Of a stretch of DNA of 24,357 nt, positions 1-7,332 are shown one piece after another. Numbering within the stretch: the first letter of the stretch is position 1; each line of letters opens with the position of its first letter. The notes beneath the pieces were generated by a model. The model had not been told where the DNA came from, did not search any database, and worked only from the letters and a program-made list of their open reading frames with translations. The translations under genes and the position numbers were made by a program. Location: positions 1 to 24,357 of the forward strand of contig DCGG01000030.1 in the NCBI GenBank assembly GCA_002315455.1, written 5' to 3'. This DNA is from Lentisphaeria bacterium UBA1784 (GTDB taxonomy: Bacteria; Verrucomicrobiota; Lentisphaeria; Victivallales; Victivallaceae).

Positions 1-1
1 C

Positions 2-406
2 GGCAGTGAACCCCTCTTTTTCGACCGTCTCGGCCACTGGTACCGGCTGAAGGAGAAGGGATTTTCCACGGTCCCGGAGCGCCCGGAACCCAGCCGTTCC
101 GATTGCCACGCTTGGGGGAGCCATCCCTATTATCACTTCTTCACGGCGGTGCTGGGGATCCGGCCGTCGGCGCCGGGATTTGCCCGGGTGTCGATCCGGC
201 CCATGCCCGGACCATGGCGGCACACGGAGGGGCGCCTGCCCCATCCGGCGGGGGAGGTCCGCGTAAAACTGGACTGCGAAAACGGCGTCTGGTCGGCGGA
301 GGTCTCTCTGCCCGAAGGGATTGGGGGGGAGTTCACCTTCCTCGGACGCACGACCACGCTGAAAGCGGACGGCAAAGCCATCAGACTCACCGGGATGCGA
401 TCCTGA
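2..406 (+). CDS. Alpha-L-rhamnosidase (GH78), C-terminal fragment
   Basis: This is the 3' end of a gene that begins before the window; the reading frame is open from base 2 to the TGA at 404-406. The visible 134 residues carry RSDCHAWGSHPYYHFF followed by LGIRP, then PGF and SIRP. This matches the end of the GH78 catalytic (alpha/alpha)6 barrel and the start of its C-terminal beta-sandwich. GH78 enzymes release terminal alpha-L-rhamnose from plant glycosides, pectin side chains or bacterial polysaccharides. The catalytic acids lie upstream and cannot be checked, nor can a signal peptide. The gene converges on the XRE-cupin gene, with 12 bases between the stops and no clear terminator. I am confident of the family and cannot say anything about the substrate. 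Confidence 0.85.
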   Translation, partial: GSEPLFFDRLGHWYRLKEKGFSTVPERPEPSRSDCHAWGSHPYYHFFTAVLGIRPSAPGFARVSIRPMPGPWRHTEGRLPHPAGEVRVKLDCENGVWSAEVSLPEGIGGEFTFLGRTTTLKADGKAIRLTGMRS

Positions 407-418
407 AAGTGGCGCGGA

Positions 419-982
419 TCAGTGCAGGAAGTAGAGGCAGAACATCTCGATCTCCTGCCCCGGTTTATGAAGCGGTCCGTGAAGAAGCCTGCCGTTGAAA
501 TAGAGCAGATCACCCGGCGCCAGTTCCAAGGTATCCTCTCCGATAACGTAGGCGAAACACCCCTTCAGCACGTAGGTGAGCTGGTCGGCCTCTGTCGTCA
601 CAGGTTCCCGGGCCTTCCCCTCCCCGCCGGAGACCAGCATCGCCTGCATGGTCCCGGCCTCCATGGGAAGTTCCAAAGCCATCCGGTACCGCAACCCGTG
701 CTCCGGATCGCGCTCCACGGACTGCTGTTCCTCGGGATGGATCAGCAACCACTGGGAACCGGTATCGCAGGAGAGCCCGGCAAAGAGTTCGCCGAGGTCC
801 GCACCAAGCGCCCGGGCGATGGTCACCAATGCCGGAAGCGAAGGGACCGTGCGGAAGTTCTCGATCTTGGAAAGCAATCCCGCCGTCACCCCGGTCTTCT
901 GACCCAACTCCTGAAGCGTCATGCCCCGCTTCTTCCTGATCTCCCGAAGCCGGCATCCCAGCAAGGTCAACTGTTCCCGCAT
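419..982 (-). CDS. XRE-family transcriptional regulator with C-terminal cupin domain
   Basis: A 187-residue cytoplasmic DNA-binding protein. Residues about 6-66 form an XRE/Cro helix-turn-helix (LREIRKKRGMTLQELGQKTG, then LLSKIENFRTVPS), and about 95-187 form a cupin sensor ending in LELAPGDLLYFNGRLLHGP. Regulators of this type usually repress or activate a neighbouring transport or catabolic gene in response to a small ligand. The frame stays open to an ATG at 1138. I place the start at 982 because AAAAGGAG lies 7 bases upstream of it, the HTH then begins at its normal position, and the predicted promoter (1043-1071) lies downstream of 1138. The gene is divergent from the EamA transporter gene, which is the obvious candidate target. 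The ligand is unknown. Confidence 0.88.
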   Translation of the reverse strand: MREQLTLLGCRLREIRKKRGMTLQELGQKTGVTAGLLSKIENFRTVPSLPALVTIARALGADLGELFAGLSCDTGSQWLLIHPEEQQSVERDPEHGLRYRMALELPMEAGTMQAMLVSGGEGKAREPVTTEADQLTYVLKGCFAYVIGEDTLELAPGDLLYFNGRLLHGPLHKPGQEIEMFCLYFLH

Positions 983-1042
983 GGCGATCTCCTTTTTTTT
1001 TGCATTGCGGATTTCCGCAGACAGATTTCGTCGCTCACGCAT

Positions 1043-1071
1043 AATATATTGAATCCCATTCAAAATAACAA
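1043..1071 (-). promoter_or_regulatory. Promoter of the XRE-cupin gene, overlapped by a palindrome
   Basis: On the minus strand, TTGTTA (1071-1066) and TATATT (1048-1043) are separated by exactly 17 bases. The spacer is almost completely filled by the palindrome at 1049-1063, which would suit autorepression. The predicted transcript start is near 1036, about 54 bases before the chosen ATG. Confidence 0.55.
1049..1063. promoter_or_regulatory. Operator candidate 1: TTGAAT-N3-ATTCAA palindrome
   Basis: A perfect inverted repeat with 6-bp arms and a CCC centre. It sits inside the spacer between the -35 and -10 boxes of the XRE-cupin promoter. The same arms and spacing recur at 1124-1138. Confidence 0.6.
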
Positions 1072-1123
1072 CCGGAATTTCACCGAAAAACCGAAATATT
1101 TTCAGGATTTTGCGGCCGACAAG

Positions 1124-1138
1124 TTGAATAAAATTCAA
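1124..1138. promoter_or_regulatory. Operator candidate 2: TTGAAT-N3-ATTCAA palindrome
   Basis: The arms are identical to operator candidate 1, with an AAA centre. Its centre is 75 bp from candidate 1 and 21 bp (two helical turns) from candidate 3, so neighbouring dimers on 2 and 3 would lie on the same DNA face. Confidence 0.6.
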
Positions 1139-1144
1139 TATTTT

Positions 1145-1159
1145 GATTGAAATTCAATC
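1145..1159. promoter_or_regulatory. Operator candidate 3: GATTGAA-A-TTCAATC palindrome
   Basis: A perfect palindrome with 7-bp arms and a single central base. It shares the TTGAA/TTCAA core with the other two sites but has a tighter centre. It overlaps the predicted -35 box of the EamA promoter. Single half-sites follow at 1163-1168 (TTGAAT) and 1190-1195 (ATTCAA). Confidence 0.55.
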
Positions 1160-1174
1160 TTTTTGAATTATATT
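1147..1174 (+). promoter_or_regulatory. Promoter of the EamA transporter gene
   Basis: TTGAAA (1147-1152) and TATATT (1169-1174) are separated by 16 bases, giving a predicted start near 1182 and a leader of about 140 bases. The -35 box lies inside operator candidate 3, so a protein bound there should block polymerase. A second AT-rich stretch (TATATAAA, near 1291) is a weaker alternative -10. Confidence 0.45.
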
Positions 1175-1222
1175 AGGGTACCTCAAAAAATTCAAACGGA
1201 TAAATTGCGAGCCTGTGGGGAA

Positions 1223-1259
1223 AAAGTCGCGCGTTGCGGACTTTCCTCAAAGGCCGCAA
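1223..1259 (+). other. Leader with two mutually exclusive hairpins (possible regulatory RNA)
   Basis: In the EamA leader, AAAGTC (1223-1228) can pair with GACTTT (1239-1244). Alternatively TTGCGG (1234-1239) pairs with CCGCAA (1254-1259), with an inner CTTT/AAAG stem (1241-1244 with 1249-1252). The two folds share bases 1234-1244, so only one can form at a time. A T-run follows about 15 bases after the second hairpin, which is too far for a standard terminator. The first hairpin resembles one in the MATE gene leader at 17809-17835. Calling this a regulatory RNA is an inference. Confidence 0.35.
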
Positions 1260-1321
1260 GCCGCCGGAATGAATTTTTAGAGGTGCCCATTATATAAAAT
1301 CAAAATCCAAGGAGAGATAAA

Positions 1322-2167
1322 ATGGGGATCCTTTTTGCATTCTGCTGTCTTTTCTGCAGCGCGGCCAGCGATTTCGTCTTCAAACTTTTTGCCCGGAAGC
1401 CCCGGCCCCGGGGACTTTTTACCGCCATCGTGGGAGTCGTCTGCGCGAGCGTGGCCTGCTTCGGTCCCAACCCCTTCGACTTTTCCGCGCCCACGTTGAT
1501 CTGGGGCGGCCTCACCGGACTGCTCTCCATCGCCGCCAATCTGCTCCTCATCGAAGCCCTCGGAATGATCAGCGCCGGAGTCGGAGCCACCATCTTCCGG
1601 CTGAATCTCGTCCCGGTGACGCTGGGTGCGTGGCTGATCCTCGGCGAAACGATCTCCTCCCTCCAGTGGTGCGGGATTATCGCCGCCATCGCCGCCATCC
1701 TCTGCTTCACCACGAAGCCGGAAAAACCGTCCGCCGTCTCCGGCAGCCCGGTCAGGAAGGGACTGCTGCTTGCGATCCTCGCCTGCCTGCTCCGGGCGGG
1801 GCTCGGCCTCACCTGCAAGTACGGACTGCTTCAGGGAGCCAGCCGAAGCGGCATCGTCCTGCTCATCGGACTCTGCTGGGCCGTGGTCGGAACTCTCTAT
1901 TCGTTCTTCCGGGAACGGAAACAATGGAAATTGGACTCCCTCCTGCTGGGCTACGGCCTGCTCTCCGGTATCTGCGTCACCGGCATCACCGTCTTCCTTG
2001 CGGCTTCGCTGCAGTATGGTCAGGCGGCGGTGGTCCTGCCCATCGAGCAGATGAGTTTCCCCCTGACACTGCTCTTCAGCGCCGTCATCCTGAAGGAAAA
2101 GATTACCCGCTGGAAAGCCGCCGCGGTCCTGCTGGGCGTGCTGGCGGTCCTGCTGTTGAGCCTTTGA
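1322..2167 (+). CDS. EamA/DMT-family small-molecule transporter
   Basis: A 281-residue inner-membrane protein with about ten hydrophobic helices in two EamA-type halves of five, split by a polar loop at about 131-146. Typical marks are GAxIFRLNLVPVT with WLILGE (about 88-109) in the first half and the matching PIEQMSFPLTLLFSA, then ILKEK, in the second. Length and layout fit drug/metabolite transporters, which move small metabolites, often as exporters. Substrates cannot be read from the sequence. AAGGAG lies 7 bases before the ATG. The gene is divergent from the XRE-cupin gene and probably controlled by it. It converges on the lipid A acyltransferase gene, with 42 bases between the stops. 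Confidence 0.88.
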   Translation: MGILFAFCCLFCSAASDFVFKLFARKPRPRGLFTAIVGVVCASVACFGPNPFDFSAPTLIWGGLTGLLSIAANLLLIEALGMISAGVGATIFRLNLVPVTLGAWLILGETISSLQWCGIIAAIAAILCFTTKPEKPSAVSGSPVRKGLLLAILACLLRAGLGLTCKYGLLQGASRSGIVLLIGLCWAVVGTLYSFFRERKQWKLDSLLLGYGLLSGICVTGITVFLAASLQYGQAAVVLPIEQMSFPLTLLFSAVILKEKITRWKAAAVLLGVLAVLLLSL

Positions 2168-2209
2168 GGGCGGTTCCGGGAAACCATTCCCCGAGGAAAA
2201 AGAGCGGTC

Positions 2210-3220
2210 CTACTTCGCGGACTCCGAAGCGGTCTTCCGGTAGAAGGTGGGCCGCACCTCCTTTGCGTACCAGGGATATCTGGCGCGCACTTCCGGAGAG
2301 GCGTCCCGGGGGATGTTCTGGAATCTGTGGTAGAACCAGAGGTACTGCTCCGGAAATCTCCGGATGTACCGCTCGGAGATCTGCATCAACTCCTGAAGCA
2401 CGGCCCGGTCGTCCGCATACTCCGAAAACGGCCGGGAAAGGTACTCGTTATAGACCGTGGTCTGCCCCATTCCCTGCCGGATGCTGGTGGCGTAGATGAT
2501 GACGGCGGGGATCCCCTTTCCGTCGCAGTAACGCTTCAACGCGGCGGGCGCAGCGCTGCTGGCCACCGGGATCCCGAAGAAATCCACAAAGACGCCGCCG
2601 TCCCGGACCCGGGTGTTCTGATCGATGAGAGTACCGAGGCTCTTGCCGTCATGGAGCGCCTTCAGCGAAGCGCGGATGGCTCCCCGGGAAAGGACGATCT
2701 CCATGCCGGCGACCTTCTCGCGGTTCCGGTAATTGATGAACCGGTTAAAGTAGGGGTTCCGCATGGGCTTGGCGATGGCCACCATGCGGATCCCGGCGTA
2801 GAAGGGCGCCATCACGCCGGAGGCCTCCCAACTGCCCAGATGGGGATTGACGAAGATAATACGCTCACCCTTCTCCAAATGCTCCCGCAGATGCGCAAGA
2901 AGTTCCTCCGGCGGACGATAGCGCCGGCGGATGCGTTCCGGATCTCCGCTGAGCCAGAAGAACTCCAGCATGTTGAAGATCAGATTGAAGCAGGACTCCC
3001 GGCCGATGCGGGCCACCTCCTCCGGCGGCAGTTCCGGCATGGCCGCGTGAATGTTGCTCCGCACCAGTTTCCGAAAGGGCGGGATATGATCCAGCATCCA
3101 GCCGATGCCCCGGGCGAGAAGCCAAAGTACCCGGAGGGGCAGATGGCGGACCAGCCAATCCAAACCCAGGATCACCGCATACTGTCCCCGGTACCAAAGG
3201 TCGCGGAAGAATCGTTTCAT
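2210..3220 (-). CDS. Lipid A biosynthesis acyltransferase (LpxL/HtrB family)
   Basis: A 336-residue member of the lysophospholipid/lipid A acyltransferase family, which adds secondary acyl chains to Kdo-lipid A at the inner face of the inner membrane. The catalytic HxxxxE motif is intact as HLGSWE (His127, Glu132). It is followed by the family's IDQNTR block (about 199-204) and a VDFFGIPV segment. The N-terminus has the usual membrane-associated hydrophobic stretch (about 12-45). It is the last gene of an FHA / PEGA-lipoprotein / acyltransferase operon, and its ATG overlaps the upstream TGA (ATGA), implying translational coupling. LpxL, LpxM and LpxP cannot be told apart here, so no symbol is given. 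Confidence 0.87.
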   Translation of the reverse strand: MKRFFRDLWYRGQYAVILGLDWLVRHLPLRVLWLLARGIGWMLDHIPPFRKLVRSNIHAAMPELPPEEVARIGRESCFNLIFNMLEFFWLSGDPERIRRRYRPPEELLAHLREHLEKGERIIFVNPHLGSWEASGVMAPFYAGIRMVAIAKPMRNPYFNRFINYRNREKVAGMEIVLSRGAIRASLKALHDGKSLGTLIDQNTRVRDGGVFVDFFGIPVASSAAPAALKRYCDGKGIPAVIIYATSIRQGMGQTTVYNEYLSRPFSEYADDRAVLQELMQISERYIRRFPEQYLWFYHRFQNIPRDASPEVRARYPWYAKEVRPTFYRKTASESAK

Positions 3221-4545
3221 TTCACACCGTCGGGGGAGATGTCCAGCATCTCAATGGAGCTGAGTTTGCTGCGTTCGATCTCGAACTTCACGCCGGGCTG
3301 GGGGCCGAAGAGCAGTTTTTCGGCGGTTTCACCGTACAGCACGCCCACCTGCTCGTGTCCATCCACTTTGAAGCGGATCTTGCAGTTGGCGATCCACACC
3401 TCCGGCAGCGAAGCCTGAAGTTCCTTGCCCTTCTCCACGGTGATGACGTGCCTGCGCTGAGGAGGATTCGCCCTCGGATGCGAAAGCGTCACCACATGCT
3501 TGCCGGGAGAGAGTCCTTCGATGACGATGGGCGTGGTGTCATAATCGTTCCCCGCGATGGAAGCGGTCCGGCCCATGGGTTTGCCGTCCACGAGGACCGT
3601 CACCCCAGCAGGACGGACGTGAAGCATCGCCCGGGCGGAGTTGGAACTCAAAGTCCAGGTGCGCGATCCGTTGTCGCCGCCGAGAAGGTCAATGGTCTCC
3701 TCCACCGGGTCGAATCCCGGTAAAATCAGTTGCAGCGTCATCTTTCCGGGAGTGAGATTTTCCAGCCGGCAGGGGGAGACCCCCATCCGCACGCCGCCGA
3801 CAAAGACCTCCGCACCGGATGGCTCCGTCATCACCTGAATGGTTCCGGGATACTGCCTCAACTGAAACGAAAGGTCATAGACCCCTCCCCGGGCGATAGA
3901 AACACTCTTTTCCTCCGGCTGGTATCCGGCGAGTTCGATCCGAATCAGATAACGGCCCTCCAGCTTCTCCAGGACCACGGGGGTCCGTCCCTCCGGCTTG
4001 CCGTTCACGAGGATCGTGGCGCCGACGGGTTCGGAGTTGAGCTGGAGCCGTCCGCTGTTGCTCTCCAGTTCCGCAAGCAGTTGAAGGGGCCGTTCGTCCA
4101 CGACGGTCCAGTTGAGCGTACGGCTGGTGTATCCGGGCAGTTCCACCTGAACCGACTGTTCGCCGGGAGGGAGGTCCCGCAACACCACGGGAGTGCGACC
4201 CAGAGGTTCCCCCTTGCGCAGAACGGTGGCACCGTCAGGATTGCTCATAATGAGGGCCGCACCCCGCACCGGCTGAAGCGGCAGAGTGATCTGCCGGGTC
4301 CCGGCGGTAAGGTCCTCCAGCAGAAAACACTCCCGGAAACCGGGGGCGACGGCATTGAAAAGGTACCGACCCTCCGGCAACTGCAGCCGGATCTTTTCCC
4401 CTTGAAACATCTGCCCGAGACAACGAACGGCCGTTCCCGGAGGACCGACGATGGTCAGTTTCACGGGGCGGGGATCTTTTTTGCCGCATCCGCAAAGGAG
4501 GATCACGGCGGACAATACCATGACCAGAAGAGAATGGAGTTTCAT
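3217..4545 (-). CDS. PEGA-repeat lipoprotein
   Basis: A 442-residue exported lipoprotein. The signal peptide has basic residues at its start, a hydrophobic core (about 5-17) and a lipobox ending at Cys20 (LLCGC), so it should be lipid-anchored in the envelope. Four PEGA repeats follow at about 95-155, 164-218, 233-286 and 305-372, each with the pattern EP.GA.V.V.G...G.TP and a PG(Y/F) turn. A degenerate fifth lies at about 28-92. A small separate beta-rich domain (about 385-435) ends the protein. PEGA domains are beta-sandwich modules common on surface proteins of PVC and delta-proteobacterial lineages; their ligand is generally unknown. The gene starts directly after the FHA stop codon (TAA then ATG) and overlaps the acyltransferase start. 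The function is unknown beyond envelope location. Confidence 0.85.
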   Translation of the reverse strand: MKLHSLLVMVLSAVILLCGCGKKDPRPVKLTIVGPPGTAVRCLGQMFQGEKIRLQLPEGRYLFNAVAPGFRECFLLEDLTAGTRQITLPLQPVRGAALIMSNPDGATVLRKGEPLGRTPVVLRDLPPGEQSVQVELPGYTSRTLNWTVVDERPLQLLAELESNSGRLQLNSEPVGATILVNGKPEGRTPVVLEKLEGRYLIRIELAGYQPEEKSVSIARGGVYDLSFQLRQYPGTIQVMTEPSGAEVFVGGVRMGVSPCRLENLTPGKMTLQLILPGFDPVEETIDLLGGDNGSRTWTLSSNSARAMLHVRPAGVTVLVDGKPMGRTASIAGNDYDTTPIVIEGLSPGKHVVTLSHPRANPPQRRHVITVEKGKELQASLPEVWIANCKIRFKVDGHEQVGVLYGETAEKLLFGPQPGVKFEIERSKLSSIEMLDISPDGVK

Positions 4546-5961
4546 TTACTTGCGCACCTTTCCGGAATTGCGGTCCAGAATGAAAAGACGCTGTCTGGCC
4601 CGGTCGTGGTCAGGAGAGTTCAGGTCCGCGAGTTCCATCTCCTGCGTGTAGATCCGGCGAAGTCCGTGCACGTCCTCCATATTGAGAAGGCGGGACTCCT
4701 CGTAGCGGAACTGGCTCATCTTGTGTTTGCGGATCCGTTCGGCCTCCGCGAGATGTTCCCGGGCAACCTTCAGCATCCGGGGAGGCTGGGCGAACTGCTC
4801 CAGCGCCACGATGACCAGCCGGTAGCGCAGAATGGCGCCCCGGAGGTTCTGCAGATCCGCCTCCCGGTTGTTGAAGAGATCCTCGGCTTTGTTGAAACTC
4901 TCCTCCGCCTGCCGTTTCAGTTCCTCGGGGGTGAGGGAGATTGTCTGAAGGCCATGGATTTCCGCAAAATCCCGGATATAGTTCTCCACCCGCTCCACCG
5001 GCTCCGGAGGATATTCGCCCCATGCCTCGATCTCACAGACCTCCCGCTGGTCCGCCAGCAGGATGCGGCGGCGAATGGTATCGTCAGTCCACTGTCCGCA
5101 CCGCGAGGGACACTTGGCTATGCCGGTATCCCGGATGTTGGAACGGAGGATCTCCATCCCCTGGGGATTCTCGATCTTCCTCGTGAAGTGACGCCGGGAT
5201 TTGATGTCGTCGATGGCGAACTCCACCGTATCGCCCTCCAGCGAAGCGGAGAAGCGGAAGATATTGTTCTTCTGAAAGATCACCTTCTCGAAACGGATGC
5301 TGCTGTTGTCCACCTGTGGGGCAGAGGACTTTTTCGCAGCAGGAGCGGGACGGGAAAGCACCGTCAGTATCACCACGAGAGCACATATTCCGATCACGGA
5401 GTAGAAGAGCAGTGAGAAACGGCGGCGGCCGCGTTCGGAGGGATCCAGCGGCTCCTCGGCCGCCGCGCGGTTCCGCCCGGAAAAGATGTTTCCGCCGAGG
5501 ATGGCCCGCTTGACCTTCTGCGCATCGAACTTCACGACAGGTTCGTCATCCACCGGATCGATCACCGTGGTCCCGGGAGCCGCGCCGAAGCCGGTCCCCT
5601 CCCCGGAGATGGGGATCTCACCCGTGGGAGGGGAAATAATGGGCCGAAACACCACCTTGGGCGCGGCGCCGTTCAGATCAAAGACCCGGAGCGTCTGCTC
5701 GCCGATGGTAATCTCGTCTCCCTCCTTCAGTTCCTCTTCGCCGCAGATCCGGGAACGGTTCACCTTGACGCCGTTGGTGCTGTTCTGATCCTGGATCCAC
5801 CAGACGCCCTCCTCGCTGCGGAAGATCTTCGCGTGGAACCGGGAAACGCCCCCCGCCGGGATCCGCAGGATGTTGCCCATCTCCCGGCCAACGGTGATCT
5901 CCTGAAGGGCGAACTCCATCTCCTTGCCTTCACCGGGACCGTTGGAAAAAACGATTTTCAT
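4546..5961 (-). CDS. FHA-domain transmembrane protein
   Basis: A 471-residue protein with an N-terminal forkhead-associated domain (about 1-95) carrying all the phosphothreonine-binding marks: Gly25-Arg26, Ser40-Arg41-x-His43 and NSTNG (60-64). A flexible linker (about 100-180) holds TTVID, which could serve as a phospho-site. One transmembrane helix follows (about 183-203), and then a mostly helical region of about 265 residues, presumably periplasmic, rich in Glu/Arg towards its end (TPR-like in feel, no clear repeat). FHA domains read Ser/Thr kinase signals; no such kinase is in this window. It is the first gene of the operon with the PEGA lipoprotein and lipid A acyltransferase. AAGGA lies 5 bases before the ATG. 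Confidence 0.85.
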   Translation of the reverse strand: MKIVFSNGPGEGKEMEFALQEITVGREMGNILRIPAGGVSRFHAKIFRSEEGVWWIQDQNSTNGVKVNRSRICGEEELKEGDEITIGEQTLRVFDLNGAAPKVVFRPIISPPTGEIPISGEGTGFGAAPGTTVIDPVDDEPVVKFDAQKVKRAILGGNIFSGRNRAAAEEPLDPSERGRRRFSLLFYSVIGICALVVILTVLSRPAPAAKKSSAPQVDNSSIRFEKVIFQKNNIFRFSASLEGDTVEFAIDDIKSRRHFTRKIENPQGMEILRSNIRDTGIAKCPSRCGQWTDDTIRRRILLADQREVCEIEAWGEYPPEPVERVENYIRDFAEIHGLQTISLTPEELKRQAEESFNKAEDLFNNREADLQNLRGAILRYRLVIVALEQFAQPPRMLKVAREHLAEAERIRKHKMSQFRYEESRLLNMEDVHGLRRIYTQEMELADLNSPDHDRARQRLFILDRNSGKVRK

Positions 5962-6045
5962 GATATCCTTATTTCCCGTGTATCCCCGAAAGTGCCGCAG
6001 TGTCCGGCGGTTCCGGGGCCGATTTCAACATTGCGCCATCAAGAT

Positions 6046-6073
6046 AAAATAATCTCTTTTGCCGAATTTTCAA
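6046..6073 (-). promoter_or_regulatory. Promoter of the FHA-PEGA-acyltransferase operon
   Basis: On the minus strand, TTGAAA (6073-6068) and TATTTT (6051-6046) are separated by 16 bases in an AT-rich island between the divergent FHA and mraY genes. The predicted start near 6038 leaves a leader of about 77 bases. Predicted by eye only. Confidence 0.4.
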
Positions 6074-6148
6074 ATGCAAATCCCCTCTATTTCGAAGAAA
6101 AGCCGCAGGAAGGACCGCGATCGACCAAAAAATATTGCATATTTCTTG

Positions 6149-6186
6149 GATTTCCTGTGGAAATCATCCGCTTTCATGAGTATATT
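6149..6186 (+). promoter_or_regulatory. Candidate promoter of mraY with an overlapping inverted repeat
   Basis: A weak -35 (TGGAAA, 6158-6163) lies 17 bases before TATATT (6181-6186), giving a start about 32 bases ahead of the mraY ATG. A perfect 7-bp inverted repeat (GATTTCC, TGT loop, GGAAATC; 6149-6165) covers the -35 box and could be an operator. AAGGGG lies 8 bases before the ATG. Confidence 0.35.
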
Positions 6187-6224
6187 TTCCCCATGCAGTT
6201 TCAATTTGATCAAGGGGTTTTATC

Positions 6225-7316
6225 ATGCTGACGTTTCTTGCGTTTTTCCGTGACAGTTTCGGGCCGTTCCGGCTCTTTGACTACGTGACCTTCCGGGCCG
6301 GCGGCGCCGCCCTGACCAGTTTTCTCATCGTGGTGCTTCTGGGCGGGTGGACCGCGCGGACGCTCCGCCGTCTCAACGCGCAGGCCGCAGAACGCCTCGC
6401 CGGACTGGTGGACCCCCAGTTCATCGACAAAGAGAAGAGCAAGACCCCATGCATGGGCGGAGTCCTGCTGATTGGAGCCATCCTGCTGGCCTCCCTGCTC
6501 TGGATGCAGTTGAATTCCCCCATCCCCTGCGCCTTGATCCTCGCCACCGCCGCTTTTGCCGGACTGGGCTTCATCGACGACTTCTTCAAAGTGTTCTACA
6601 AGCGCAGGGACGGCCTCTCCGCCAAGATGAAATTCGCCGGCCAGATCCTCATTGCCATCGCCGCCCTCTACCTGCTCGGCCGGGATCCGGTCATGCGGGA
6701 ATATCTCCGGCAGTTGATGGTCCCCTTCTTCAAACAACCTGTCTATCAGGGGTGGTGGTGCCTCCCGCTCTCCGTCATCGTCGTCGTCGGCGCCTCCAAC
6801 GCCGTGAACCTCACCGACGGCAAGGACGGACTTGCCACCGGATGCACCATCTTCTGTGCGCTGACCTACGCGGTTTTCGCCTACCTCATGAGCCATAAGA
6901 TCTTCGCCGGATACCTGAACATCCCCTTCCTCCCCGGTGCGGAGGAGGCCATGGTATTCGGTTCCGCGCTCTGCGGCGGCTGCATCGGCTTTCTGTGGCA
7001 CAACTGCCACCCTGCCGCCATGTTCATGGGCGACACCGGAAGCCTCGCCCTCGGCGGAGCGGTGGGTCTGCTGGCTACCGTCACCCGGCAGGAGATCCTG
7101 CTGCTGCTGGTGGGCGGGATCTACGTGATGGAGGCGGTCTCGGTCATCCTGCAGGTGGGCTCCTTCAAACTCACGGGGAAACGCATTTTCCTCTGCGCGC
7201 CCATCCATCACCACTTCGAGCGGAAGGGCTGGACGGAGACGCAGATTGTCGTCCGCTTCTGGATCATTGCGGGAGTGTGTGCGCTGCTGGCTCTCGCGTC
7301 CCTGAAACTGCGCTGA
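6225..7316 (+). CDS. mraY: Phospho-N-acetylmuramoyl-pentapeptide-transferase (MraY)
   Basis: This 363-residue integral membrane enzyme transfers phospho-MurNAc-pentapeptide from UDP to undecaprenyl phosphate, making lipid I in peptidoglycan synthesis. The family signatures are all present: KSKTPCMGG (71-79), the Asp pair in GFIDDFFK (118-119), NAVNLTDGKDGLA (192-204), FMGDTGSL (267-274) and PIHHHFE (326-332). About ten membrane helices and the length agree with MraY. Small departures are Cys76 where Thr is usual, and HNCHPA where FNAYPA is typical. The gene is not beside murF or murD here, so it lies outside a standard dcw cluster. The next gene starts 16 bases downstream on the same strand. 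Confidence 0.96.
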   Translation: MLTFLAFFRDSFGPFRLFDYVTFRAGGAALTSFLIVVLLGGWTARTLRRLNAQAAERLAGLVDPQFIDKEKSKTPCMGGVLLIGAILLASLLWMQLNSPIPCALILATAAFAGLGFIDDFFKVFYKRRDGLSAKMKFAGQILIAIAALYLLGRDPVMREYLRQLMVPFFKQPVYQGWWCLPLSVIVVVGASNAVNLTDGKDGLATGCTIFCALTYAVFAYLMSHKIFAGYLNIPFLPGAEEAMVFGSALCGGCIGFLWHNCHPAAMFMGDTGSLALGGAVGLLATVTRQEILLLLVGGIYVMEAVSVILQVGSFKLTGKRIFLCAPIHHHFERKGWTETQIVVRFWIIAGVCALLALASLKLR

Positions 7317-7332
7317 AGCGCCGCCGTCGAAG

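Noticed and set aside
103..498. Plus-strand frame of 131 codons near the window start
   Set aside because: It is out of frame with the GH78 fragment and runs past its stop; no domain.
983..1138. N-terminal extension of the XRE-cupin protein from an ATG at 1138
   Set aside because: The extension lies across the predicted promoter and operators, has no ribosome site and precedes the HTH with atypical sequence. The ATG at 982 has a clear AAAAGGAG.
3730..5415. A 561-codon plus-strand frame opposite the FHA and PEGA genes
   Set aside because: It crosses the junction of two well-supported minus-strand genes and shows no domain.
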